Source: Bdellovibrionales bacterium RBG_16_40_8
Lineage (GTDB): Bacteria > Bdellovibrionota > Bdellovibrionia > Bdellovibrionales > UBA1609
Assembly: GCA_001769925.1 (NCBI GenBank)
Contig: MEPT01000063.1
Coordinates: 4,094-10,759, forward strand
DNA length: 6,666 bases
Direction: 5' to 3'
Below the pieces are notes generated by a model. It was not told the origin of the DNA. It was given only the letters and a program-made list of their open reading frames with translations, and did not search any database. The position numbers were made by a program, and so were the translations under genes. This document shows, piece by piece, positions 1-5,123 of this stretch (positions within the stretch are counted from its first letter, which is position 1; each line of letters opens with the position of its first letter).

Positions 1-653
1 AAAAGGCTGATATGAATTTTGAGCCCATCTCGTACCAATATTCTGCGCTCGTCAACGGCAAAACTAAAACTGTCGATGCTACTTTTAAGAATAAAAAAAT
101 GACTGCAAAAATGACTAACGGTAAAAGATCGCAAACTGTTAAACTTGACGTGCCACCAAATGGGTTTCTCTCATACTATCTTAATTACGTAATGCTTAAA
201 AATGGGCTTACCCCCGGTCGCGCCTACGAATATATTGCTCTCGCCGAAGAATCGCCAGCCTGCTTTAAAGATGATCTGTCTTGCGTACCCAGTGATACAG
301 GGTTTATTAAAGGCCGCGCGGTGATTAAAAGCGAAGTTAAAATTAAAAATGTTACTGCATATGAAGTTGAGAATAAATATAAAAATATACCATTTGTTAG
401 TTATGTCAGTGCAACCGGCGAATCGCTAGGTAGTAAGTCACCACTGCAAGATGCCTCTACAGAAATTGTTGCCACTCGCGAAGAAGCTGTAGCCAATTTT
501 TCTTTTAATAAAAAACACATTAAGCAATTGTTTGGCAATATACCTTTTGGTGTTAAAAATGCTCTTCATGTCACAAGAGAGACACCAAAAACTTCTGCCG
601 CACCGACGCAATTGCCGGCAAAAGAAGCTGATACCGCAACAAAAGACCAGTAA
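1..653 (+). CDS. Unrecognised, probably exported protein, 5' end outside the window
   Basis: The frame is open from the first base of the window to a TAA at 651-653, so the gene probably begins upstream. An ATG at 12 is preceded by AAAAGG at 1-6 with a 5-nt gap and could be a start. However, the protein from there (213 residues, MNFEPISYQYSALVNG...) has no signal peptide and reads like the middle of a beta-rich domain. From that ATG, residues about 1-130 alternate hydrophobic and polar residues as in a beta-sandwich or lipocalin-like fold. The last 25 or so residues are a low-complexity Ala/Thr/Pro/Lys tail. A C-P-S type segment around residues 84-94 holds two Cys (ACFKDDLSC). The layout resembles periplasmic DUF3108-like proteins or the N-terminal part of some secreted transglutaminase-like proteins, but no diagnostic motif is seen. 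It lies 91 bp upstream of nagZ on the same strand. Function unknown. Confidence 0.75.
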   Translation, partial: KADMNFEPISYQYSALVNGKTKTVDATFKNKKMTAKMTNGKRSQTVKLDVPPNGFLSYYLNYVMLKNGLTPGRAYEYIALAEESPACFKDDLSCVPSDTGFIKGRAVIKSEVKIKNVTAYEVENKYKNIPFVSYVSATGESLGSKSPLQDASTEIVATREEAVANFSFNKKHIKQLFGNIPFGVKNALHVTRETPKTSAAPTQLPAKEADTATKDQ

Positions 654-732
654 GACTTTTGCGCTAACGTTTTTCGTGTTCAACTATATAGAACTAGTTA
701 AATCTAGATAAAGATGAATTTTGTACGTTTGT

Positions 733-738
733 GAGGAG
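733..738 (+). promoter_or_regulatory. Ribosome binding site that fixes the nagZ start
   Basis: GAGGAG lies 6 nt before the GTG at 745. An in-frame TTG at 721 lies upstream of this site and would make it part of the coding region, adding the unlikely residues MYVCEENT. The GTG is therefore the better start. Confidence 0.75.
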
Positions 739-744
739 AACACT

Positions 745-1854
745 GTGGACGCAAATAATATTGGTCAGCTTTTTTTTATTGGTCTTGAGGGCCCAGAGCT
801 TACCGCAAAAGAAGCTGACTTTTTAATCAAAAATAATATTGGTGGGGTTACGCTTTTTGCTCGCAATTTAAAAACTCCCGTAGAACTGCATAAGCTATGC
901 ACTGATCTCTACAACCTTAGAAACCGCATGCCCGCAAAAGCCCCACTTTTTATCGCTATTGATATGGAGGGCGGCCGCGTTCACCGATTAAAACCACCAT
1001 TCACACAGTGGCCGTCGCTTGGTAAACTAGGTGCTCTGAACTCAACTTCTGCCGCGTTTAAATTTGCTAATATGATGGGCACTGAACTTCGCGCAATTGG
1101 CATCAACCTCGATTTCGCCCCGTGCGTAGACCTTTTAACTAATCCAAAAAACGAACTTATCGGTGATCGCTCATTGGGCAATGACCCTGAATTCGTCGGC
1201 AAAATGGCCTCTGCGCTTGTGCGTGGTTATATAAAGGCTGGAGTAGTTGCTTGCGCGAAGCACTTTCCGGGTCATGGTAATACCGTTATCGATAGTCACG
1301 AGGATTTACCGATCGAAGAAATTGATATGAAAACACTTGAGTCGCGCGAAATCATACCATTTAAACGCGCTTTTCGTGCACGCATGGACATGGTGATGAC
1401 GGCACACATAAAATATAAAAATATTGACCCTGAACACCCAGCTACACTATCGCCAATTTTAATTAAAAAACTCTTACGCGAAAATTTACGCTATAGAAAT
1501 TTAATTATTAGCGATGATCTAGATATGAAAGCACTTACCAAAAATTATGCTCGTGAAGAGATACCCGTGCTCGCGCTTAAAGCTGGCTGCGATCTACTTT
1601 TATATTGCAATGATTTTTCTAGCCCTCCACTGGCACTTTCTGTAGTAGATAAAGCTATTAAAGATAAAGTTATACCCATAGAACAAATAAACGAATCTCT
1701 TCGTCGCGTAACTGAATTAAAAAAAGAAACTCTTGTGAATTTGCCGCACATACCACTCGCCGAAGCGGTAAAAATTATCGGCCACCCCGAGCACTTACGC
1801 CTTGTAAAATCAATTCTAGACGGCCACGTACCCGAAGATCTGCGCGCCACTTAA
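745..1854 (+). CDS. nagZ: Beta-N-acetylhexosaminidase, glycoside hydrolase family 3 (NagZ)
   Basis: NagZ removes GlcNAc from GlcNAc-1,6-anhydroMurNAc-peptides, a cytoplasmic step of peptidoglycan recycling. Starting from GTG 745 the protein has 369 residues, slightly longer than E. coli NagZ (341), and no signal peptide. The single GH3 TIM barrel is complete. It shows GLEGPELT and GGVTLFARN near the N-terminus, IDMEGGRVHRL (usual form IDQEGGRVQRL), IGINLDFAPCVDL and IGDRSLGNDP. KHFPGHGNT is at about 172-180. DSH at 183-185 is the flexible-loop Asp-His dyad that acts as general acid/base. SDDLDM at 256-261 carries the nucleophile, probably D257. No key residue is missing. The family assignment follows from these motifs; the cytoplasmic location is inferred from the lack of a leader. 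The Q-to-M change in the IDQEGG motif is mild. Its stop codon lies inside a palindrome. In some Gram-negatives NagZ products induce beta-lactamase, but no ampR/ampC is visible here. Confidence 0.95.
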   Translation: MDANNIGQLFFIGLEGPELTAKEADFLIKNNIGGVTLFARNLKTPVELHKLCTDLYNLRNRMPAKAPLFIAIDMEGGRVHRLKPPFTQWPSLGKLGALNSTSAAFKFANMMGTELRAIGINLDFAPCVDLLTNPKNELIGDRSLGNDPEFVGKMASALVRGYIKAGVVACAKHFPGHGNTVIDSHEDLPIEEIDMKTLESREIIPFKRAFRARMDMVMTAHIKYKNIDPEHPATLSPILIKKLLRENLRYRNLIISDDLDMKALTKNYAREEIPVLALKAGCDLLLYCNDFSSPPLALSVVDKAIKDKVIPIEQINESLRRVTELKKETLVNLPHIPLAEAVKIIGHPEHLRLVKSILDGHVPEDLRAT

Positions 1855-1872
1855 AAGGTGCCAGGCGCTTTT
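1853..1872 (+). repeat. Imperfect palindrome overlapping the nagZ stop codon; possible terminator or dispersed repeat
   Basis: AAAAGGTGCC, a central A, then GGCGCTTTT form a near-perfect inverted repeat. A perfect right arm would be GGCACCTTTT; here one A reads G (still a G-U pair in RNA) and one C is missing. Such A-run/GGTGCC/GGCACC/T-run palindromes are, from memory, frequent between genes in several deltaproteobacterial-type genomes. The T4 end and the position at the end of nagZ would also suit a weak transcription terminator. The loop is very small, so the top of the stem must open. Confidence 0.4.
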
Positions 1873-1888
1873 ATGTGTCGCAAGTGCG

Positions 1889-2087
1889 TTATTTATAATA
1901 AAAAACAATGCATTGAAATAGACAAATTAAGTGGTCCGGTGCAACAAATAATTCAATAAATGCGGGCGCTTCGTCAATGTACTGAGAAAGTCTGGCCAAG
2001 GTTTCGCGTGCCTCTTTTAAATTCGCTGTGGCCGATATAACAGAAAAAAATCGTACCTAATTGATTCGACCAGGGCTTGCTATTCAT
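1889..2087 (-). pseudogene. Short coding-like fragment on the minus strand, split by a T7 run
   Basis: From an ATG at 2087 (minus) the reading is MNSKPWSNQLGTIF. If one T of the T7 run (plus-strand A run, 2044-2050) is removed, it continues as SVISATANLKEARETLARLS, then QYIDEAPAFIELF and VAPDHL, ending at TAA 1891-1889. The amphipathic helix and balanced composition look like real protein, unlike the plus-strand translations of the same bases, which are full of stops. There is no ribosome binding site before the ATG, and the last dozen residues (CLFQCIVFYYK) look like read-through. It may be a fragment of a lost gene, or a real small gene with a sequencing indel. No family recognised; it could also be chance. 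Confidence 0.3.
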
Positions 2088-2088
2088 C

Positions 2089-2114
2089 GATAGGCGCAGA
2101 AGATAGGCGCAGAA
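2089..2114 (+). repeat. Perfect 13-bp tandem duplication
   Basis: GATAGGCGCAGAA occurs twice head to tail (2089-2101 and 2102-2114), followed by GATA at 2115-2118 as the start of a third copy. Because 13 is not a multiple of 3, it shifts the reading frame of the broken gene that spans it. It looks like a replication-slippage duplication. Confidence 0.85.
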
Positions 2115-2919
2115 GATACCATCTATCAACTAAATTCATCAACATTTGAAGTTATTGATTCAGAAGAACAGCAAACGATTCTTATAAAAACAAATATGCC
2201 CATTCTAAATCTCGATCAACTGCGCCCTGGCATGCCAGCGCCAAAACAGACAGATTTAACAAGGGATAATTTTGCACTATTAGTGCACGAAAGCTTTCAC
2301 TCTGTTGAGCAGTAAAATAATTATCCAATTTCAAAACAGAGTCAGCCATGGATTGTAAAAGACGAATCATCGCAATTTAAAAAAACTGATTTGGTCTGTT
2401 CGCCGCGCTACATGCGAGGGCAAGTTCGATATTACCGAGAGCGCGCACTTGAAAATCAAAAAAACAAAGGTATGCAAGATGAATTTTTAGATGCAGCCGC
2501 TTATTGGCATATAAAATATTCTAAAGAATTCTCTGAAGAAGCTTCTCGAGGTAAACACCCTTGTATACTTCTCACCGCTGACAGCGAATCTTATTTCATT
2601 GGTTCTTTAGCGGGACTTTTATTGCGCTCTACACAAGTAAAGAGCCAGGAGACATCAGTTGAGAAAGGCGCAAATCCTTTGGATTGCTACTTAAGGGTCA
2701 TTAAACGAAAGAAATTGGTGATTCTCGTCCCAAAATCACAACTTAAAATTGTCGATGATACTTTTTCAGTAAATTATTCTGGGCAAAATGATTGGGCAAA
2801 AGGATATAGTGGATAATGCAACCGACGAAAATGTAAAGTTGGATTTTAGTGTGTCCGCTAACGATACTTATGACAAATTTGTAGAAAATAAAGCACATGG
2901 TATTTTGTGCTTGAATTAA
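2090..2919 (+). pseudogene. Broken gene for a protein with an HExxH (HESFH) metallopeptidase-like motif
   Basis: Pieced-together reading. Before the 13-bp duplication, plus frame 2 gives SYLIDSTRACYSSIGAEDT (from about 2051). After it, the frame from 2103 gives GAEDTIYQLNSSTFEVIDSE, then the stretch TRDNFALLVHESFHSVEQ, then TAA at 2313-2315. The same frame continues at once with NNYPISKQSQPWIVKDESSQ and runs to about 2800 (RYMRGQVRYYRERALENQ, DEFLDAAAYWHIKYSKEF, KHPCILLTADSESYFIGSLA). Near 2790-2810 the sense moves to frame 1, which gives DIVDNATDENVKLDFSVSAN and ends at TAA 2917-2919. Three lesions are therefore visible: the duplication, the nonsense codon and a one-base shift. HESFH fits the zinc-binding HExxH of gluzincin-type peptidases, and a Glu in the later helical part could be the third ligand; both are inferences. 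The 5' end, any signal peptide and any promoter are not identifiable. A conventional gene call would give only the 2391-2816 piece, with a TTG start and no ribosome binding site. Exact family not recognised. Confidence 0.72.
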
Positions 2920-2936
2920 TTTTCAACATTTGAAAA
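2920..2936 (+). terminator. AT-rich hairpin just after the broken gene
   Basis: TTTTCAA-CAT-TTGAAAA is a perfect 7-bp inverted repeat with a 3-nt loop, starting right after the TAA at 2917-2919. It is weak (one G-C pair per arm) and is not followed by a clean T run, so it is a poor terminator. It could be a relic. Confidence 0.22.
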
Positions 2937-3011
2937 AGTTTTCAGCCGTAGTCAGCCTTTACATAAGTGGCAAAACAGACATTTTTTGGCATCAGTTTAA
3001 AAAAGTTTTCA
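2933..3011 (+). repeat. Two copies of a 12-bp direct repeat upstream of the TonB gene
   Basis: AAAAAGTTTTCA occurs at 2933-2944 and 3000-3011, 67 bp apart, in the gap between the broken gene and the TonB-family gene. They might be paired binding sites for a regulator, but the repeat is simple and AT-rich, so chance is possible. No convincing -35/-10 pair was found in 2920-3079. Confidence 0.3.
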
Positions 3012-3079
3012 TGGCTAGATACTCAATTCTACTCAGGTTTCATCTCATTCGTTTAAAACTTGGCCCGTAGATTGTACAT

Positions 3080-4018
3080 ATGACCTGCATGGAAAAGAAA
3101 AAATCTGTTCGCACAAGCCTAAGTTTAATATGTTCGACAATGCTTCACGGCGCAATAATTACCTTAGTTGCGCTTGGGCCATCAATGATTCCGGGTTTAA
3201 ATGGTAAAGATGGTCGCCAATCTTCAACAATCGAGTTTGCCGTAAATGAAGTTTCAACCCCAGATGCAGTAGCGCCAGTAATAGCACAAAGTCCCGCACA
3301 ACCTTCTACATTAGCCGATATAAGAACAGTAACTGTACCGCCACCAAAAGCAAAGCCTGTTGCCAGAGCTAAGAAATTAGAGAGCGTCACACCGACTCCA
3401 GTTGAAGAAACTATAGAAGAAAATAAGGTTGAGCCACAGCCAATTATAGCGGCACAAGATGGTGAAACGCCAATTGCTGCAGAAGAAATTACCTCTGATG
3501 ATAAAGAGCCCGCTGCCGGAGAAGAGCAAATTGCTGAATTAGATTCTACTGATGAAAATATCGAGTCATCCGAAGCTGAGCCCACTTCTGCAATTGCAAC
3601 AACGTCGACAGGTGACGTAAATTCGGGCTCAGTTGGCACCGGTGCCGAAAATGCTGGTGCAACTGGCGAGGCCGCGCTCTCTATCTCTACTACAACTGTC
3701 ACACAAGATTACACCGGCCTAAGACAGTTAGCCGGTAATAAGCCGCCCGCATATACACGAGATATGCGATTAAAGAATCTTCAAGGGCACGGACAACTGG
3801 TTTATTATGTTACTAAAATAGGCGAAGTAAGAGATGTGCGCCTCACCCAATCTACTGGATCAACGATTCTTGACAGTGCGGCCCTTGAAGCATTTAGCAA
3901 GTATAAATTTGTGCCTGGGCAAGAGGGTTATACAATTCATAATTTCGAATTCGCCCTTAAAGGCCCGGCTGAATTAGATGGCGGTAGACTTCGCTCACGA
4001 GCAGCATCTACGCACTAA
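3080..4018 (+). CDS. TonB-family energy transducer
   Basis: TonB proteins span the periplasm and pass proton-motive energy from ExbB/ExbD in the inner membrane to TonB-dependent outer-membrane receptors. This protein has 312 residues from ATG 3080 (309 from the ATG at 3089, MEKKKS...). Neither start has a clear ribosome binding site, and an in-frame TAG at 3068-3070 bars a longer form. A basic cytoplasmic tip is followed by one membrane helix, residues about 13-36. This helix holds S19-x3-H23 (STMLHG), the SxxxH signature that E. coli TonB needs for ExbB/ExbD coupling. Residues about 60-200 are a long disordered linker. It starts Pro-rich (VPPPKAKPV) and becomes strongly Glu/Ala/Ser/Thr-rich, more acidic than a classic Pro-Lys TonB spacer. 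Residues about 222-296 are the TonB C-terminal domain (GQLVYYVTKIGEVRDVRLTQ, STGSTILDSAALEAF, KFVPG). No exbB, exbD or receptor gene is next to it. It could instead serve a Tol/Glt-type machine. Confidence 0.88.
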   Translation: MTCMEKKKSVRTSLSLICSTMLHGAIITLVALGPSMIPGLNGKDGRQSSTIEFAVNEVSTPDAVAPVIAQSPAQPSTLADIRTVTVPPPKAKPVARAKKLESVTPTPVEETIEENKVEPQPIIAAQDGETPIAAEEITSDDKEPAAGEEQIAELDSTDENIESSEAEPTSAIATTSTGDVNSGSVGTGAENAGATGEAALSISTTTVTQDYTGLRQLAGNKPPAYTRDMRLKNLQGHGQLVYYVTKIGEVRDVRLTQSTGSTILDSAALEAFSKYKFVPGQEGYTIHNFEFALKGPAELDGGRLRSRAASTH

Positions 4019-4156
4019 CTAGCTCTTAGAATCTCCAAAAAGTTCAGCTGGAGTGCGCGTTGAACCCAAACGACGCAATTTTCTTTTTCGCGCTTTGCCT
4101 TGATTGTGAATTTTACGCTTACGTTTTTTTTCTGTGATCTGAGTTTTTGACGCCAT
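4019..4156 (-). CDS. Small, very basic 45-residue protein
   Basis: On the minus strand the ATG at 4156-4154 is preceded by AGGAG with a 6-nt gap, an excellent ribosome binding site. The product starts MASKTQITEKKRKRK and ends RRLGSTRTPAELFGDSKS, with TAG at 4021-4019. About 17 of 45 residues are Lys or Arg, clustered in positions 9-29, and the C-terminal dozen is neutral to acidic. There is no signal peptide or membrane segment. From memory, similar tiny proteins (a basic tract followed by a G-[ST]-T-x motif and a short hydrophobic end) are widespread in Bdellovibrio and myxobacteria as uncharacterised proteins. Binding to RNA, the ribosome or DNA is a guess from charge alone. It lies 64 bp downstream of the barrel gene on the same strand and could share its transcript. 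A weak separate promoter (TTGTTT, 17 nt, AGTAAT on the minus strand, about 4213 to 4185) is also possible. Its stop abuts the TonB gene stop tail to tail. Confidence 0.78.
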   Translation of the reverse strand: MASKTQITEKKRKRKIHNQGKARKRKLRRLGSTRTPAELFGDSKS

Positions 4157-4220
4157 GAAAATCTCCTCATTACAAAACACTGAATTACTAAATTAAGCCT
4201 TCGATTAAACAACCGCCTTG

Positions 4221-5123
4221 CTACCAAAATGGCAGCCGCAAGTCAACGCCATGCATCGCACCGCCATTATAATCAATATTTTTACTATAAAAGTAGTCGG
4301 CTTTAAGGCGAGGCCCATCAAAACAAAGCCCAAGGGTGTAAGCGCGTCGATCTGCTAAATTATTTGAATCATAACCAATTCTCGTAGTTAAGAACTTAGA
4401 TACATGGGATTCTAACCCCATCTGATAACGAAATTTTTTGTCAGGATTTTCTTCAGTTTGCTTTGAAAGATCAAAACGAAAACGAAACTGCGGCATATAC
4501 ATATAGTGAACCCCTAGAGAAATCACATTTCTATTTAATATCTCTGCTTGAATATTTTTATTGTGAGCTGCAAGATTATAAACTACCAGGCCAAACCCGG
4601 TATCTGGGTCAGGATTATAGTGAACCGCCAGAGAATAATCCAATTGGTCGAATGAACGGCCACCAATAATATTTGAATCTAAATATGTTATTGCCGCACC
4701 TACAGAAAAATGCTTCGCGACAAATTTGCCTAGCGAAACCTGATGATAATTTTCTTCTCGTGTTGCGATTTGGTCAAAAGTCCGGCGACGATTAATATAC
4801 GTATAGCCACCCGAAATAAATAGGCCCTCGCTATTATCAACGAGATTCACTCCGGTAGCTCGATCGTGAGTATTTTTATCAAGGTATCCGTCTTCATAAA
4901 ATATCGCTGAAGAAAAAGCAGTCGCGTGAACTACTGCCGCAGGATTCAACAAAATCAGCTCACCTTCGTCGACTGCTGCGCGGCCCGCACCACCTAGACC
5001 ACTGGCTACTGGACCCGTCAAATATTGAGCATAGCTAGATGCAGAAATATAGGTTAGGCTAAAAAAAACAACAAAGGATAACACCCTGAGAATAATTCTA
5101 AAACTCGCGTCAGTTTTTTTCAT
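4221..5123 (-). CDS. Outer-membrane beta-barrel protein, PorV/FadL-like
   Basis: The product has 300 residues. The start is ATG 5123-5121 on the minus strand, with GGAG 5 nt before it. A longer frame reaches back to 5234, but its first 37 residues are only the antisense of the M23 gene and precede the signal peptide. Residues 1-32 are a clear Sec signal peptide: KK at 2-3, a hydrophobic core IILRVLSFVVFFSLTYI, and probable cleavage after SSYA. The mature start is GPVASGLGGAGRAA, with LNPA at 59-62. The glycine-rich segment followed by LNPA is characteristic of PorV/OmpP1/FadL-type barrels, where it marks the early strands. The rest is a run of alternating amphipathic strands (FISGGYTYINRRR, HFSVGAAITYLDSN, TGFGLVVYNLAAH, RFRFDLSKQ, YTLGLCFDGPRLKADYFYS). 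It ends HGVDLRLPFW with a terminal aromatic, as the BAM assembly signal requires. Role unknown: it may be a porin, a lipid or hydrophobe transporter, or a secretion accessory protein. At 300 residues it is shorter than FadL (about 420). Confidence 0.85.
   Translation of the reverse strand: MKKTDASFRIILRVLSFVVFFSLTYISASSYAQYLTGPVASGLGGAGRAAVDEGELILLNPAAVVHATAFSSAIFYEDGYLDKNTHDRATGVNLVDNSEGLFISGGYTYINRRRTFDQIATREENYHQVSLGKFVAKHFSVGAAITYLDSNIIGGRSFDQLDYSLAVHYNPDPDTGFGLVVYNLAAHNKNIQAEILNRNVISLGVHYMYMPQFRFRFDLSKQTEENPDKKFRYQMGLESHVSKFLTTRIGYDSNNLADRRAYTLGLCFDGPRLKADYFYSKNIDYNGGAMHGVDLRLPFW
5025..5053 (+). promoter_or_regulatory. Candidate sigma-70-type promoter for the M23 gene
   Basis: TTGAGC (5025-5030; 4 of 6 to TTGACA) and TATAGG (5048-5053; 4 of 6 to TATAAT) are separated by exactly 17 bp. 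Transcription would start near 5060, just before the AAAGGA site at 5073. The whole element lies within the coding region of the divergent barrel gene. Matches are moderate, so this is a candidate only. Confidence 0.35.
5073..5078 (+). promoter_or_regulatory. Ribosome binding site suggesting a CTG start for the M23 gene
   Basis: AAAGGA is followed after 7 nt (TAACACC) by CTG at 5086, in frame with the M23 gene. No ATG, GTG or TTG lies in frame between the TAG at 5050-5052 and the ATG at 5122, and that ATG has no ribosome binding site. Confidence 0.5.

Noticed and set aside
438..683. Open frames opposite or inside known genes (438-683 -, 981-1202 -, 1545-1850 -, 4463-4669 +, 5693-5878 -, 6131-6313 -)
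   Set aside because: All overlap well-supported genes, lack family motifs and show unnatural composition (Ser/Cys/Phe/Arg-rich). They are frame shadows.
721..744. TTG start for nagZ
   Set aside because: The GAGGAG site at 733-738 lies inside this extension and is placed for GTG 745.
654..744. Promoter for nagZ in the 91-bp gap (TTCAAC at 679, TAGATA at 705)
   Set aside because: The spacing is about 20 bp and both boxes are weak. No reliable promoter can be named.
1855..2050. Plus-strand small frames at 1873-1959 (MCRKCVIYNKK...) and 1960-2040 (MRALRQCTEKVWPRF...), and a TATAAT at 1894-1899
   Set aside because: No ribosome binding site, no matching -35 element and no continuation. CTEKVWP could be a remnant of the broken gene's 5' part, but this cannot be supported from the sequence alone.
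2182..2370. 62-residue minus-strand frame (MIRLLQSMADSVLKLDNYF...)
   Set aside because: The plus strand here carries the HESFH segment that continues in the same frame beyond the TAA at 2313 into 2391-2816. The minus frame has no ribosome binding site and looks like its shadow.
2139..2934. TCAACATTTGAA at 2139-2150 and 2923-2934, near both ends of the broken gene
   Set aside because: A 12-bp AT-rich match, one copy inside coding sequence and one in a hairpin, with no mobile-element ends or target duplication. Most likely chance.
3145..3702. Open 185-residue frame on the minus strand opposite the TonB-family gene
   Set aside because: It is the antisense of the low-complexity Glu/Ala/Ser/Thr linker. 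Its Ser/Ala/Val-rich composition follows from that, while the plus frame has a membrane motif and a TonB domain.
4015..4227. A 70-residue minus-strand frame starting MVARRLFNRRL
   Set aside because: It overlaps the 45-residue basic protein in another frame, has no ribosome binding site at its start and begins within the end of the barrel gene. The AGGAG at 4162-4166 fits the 4156 start.
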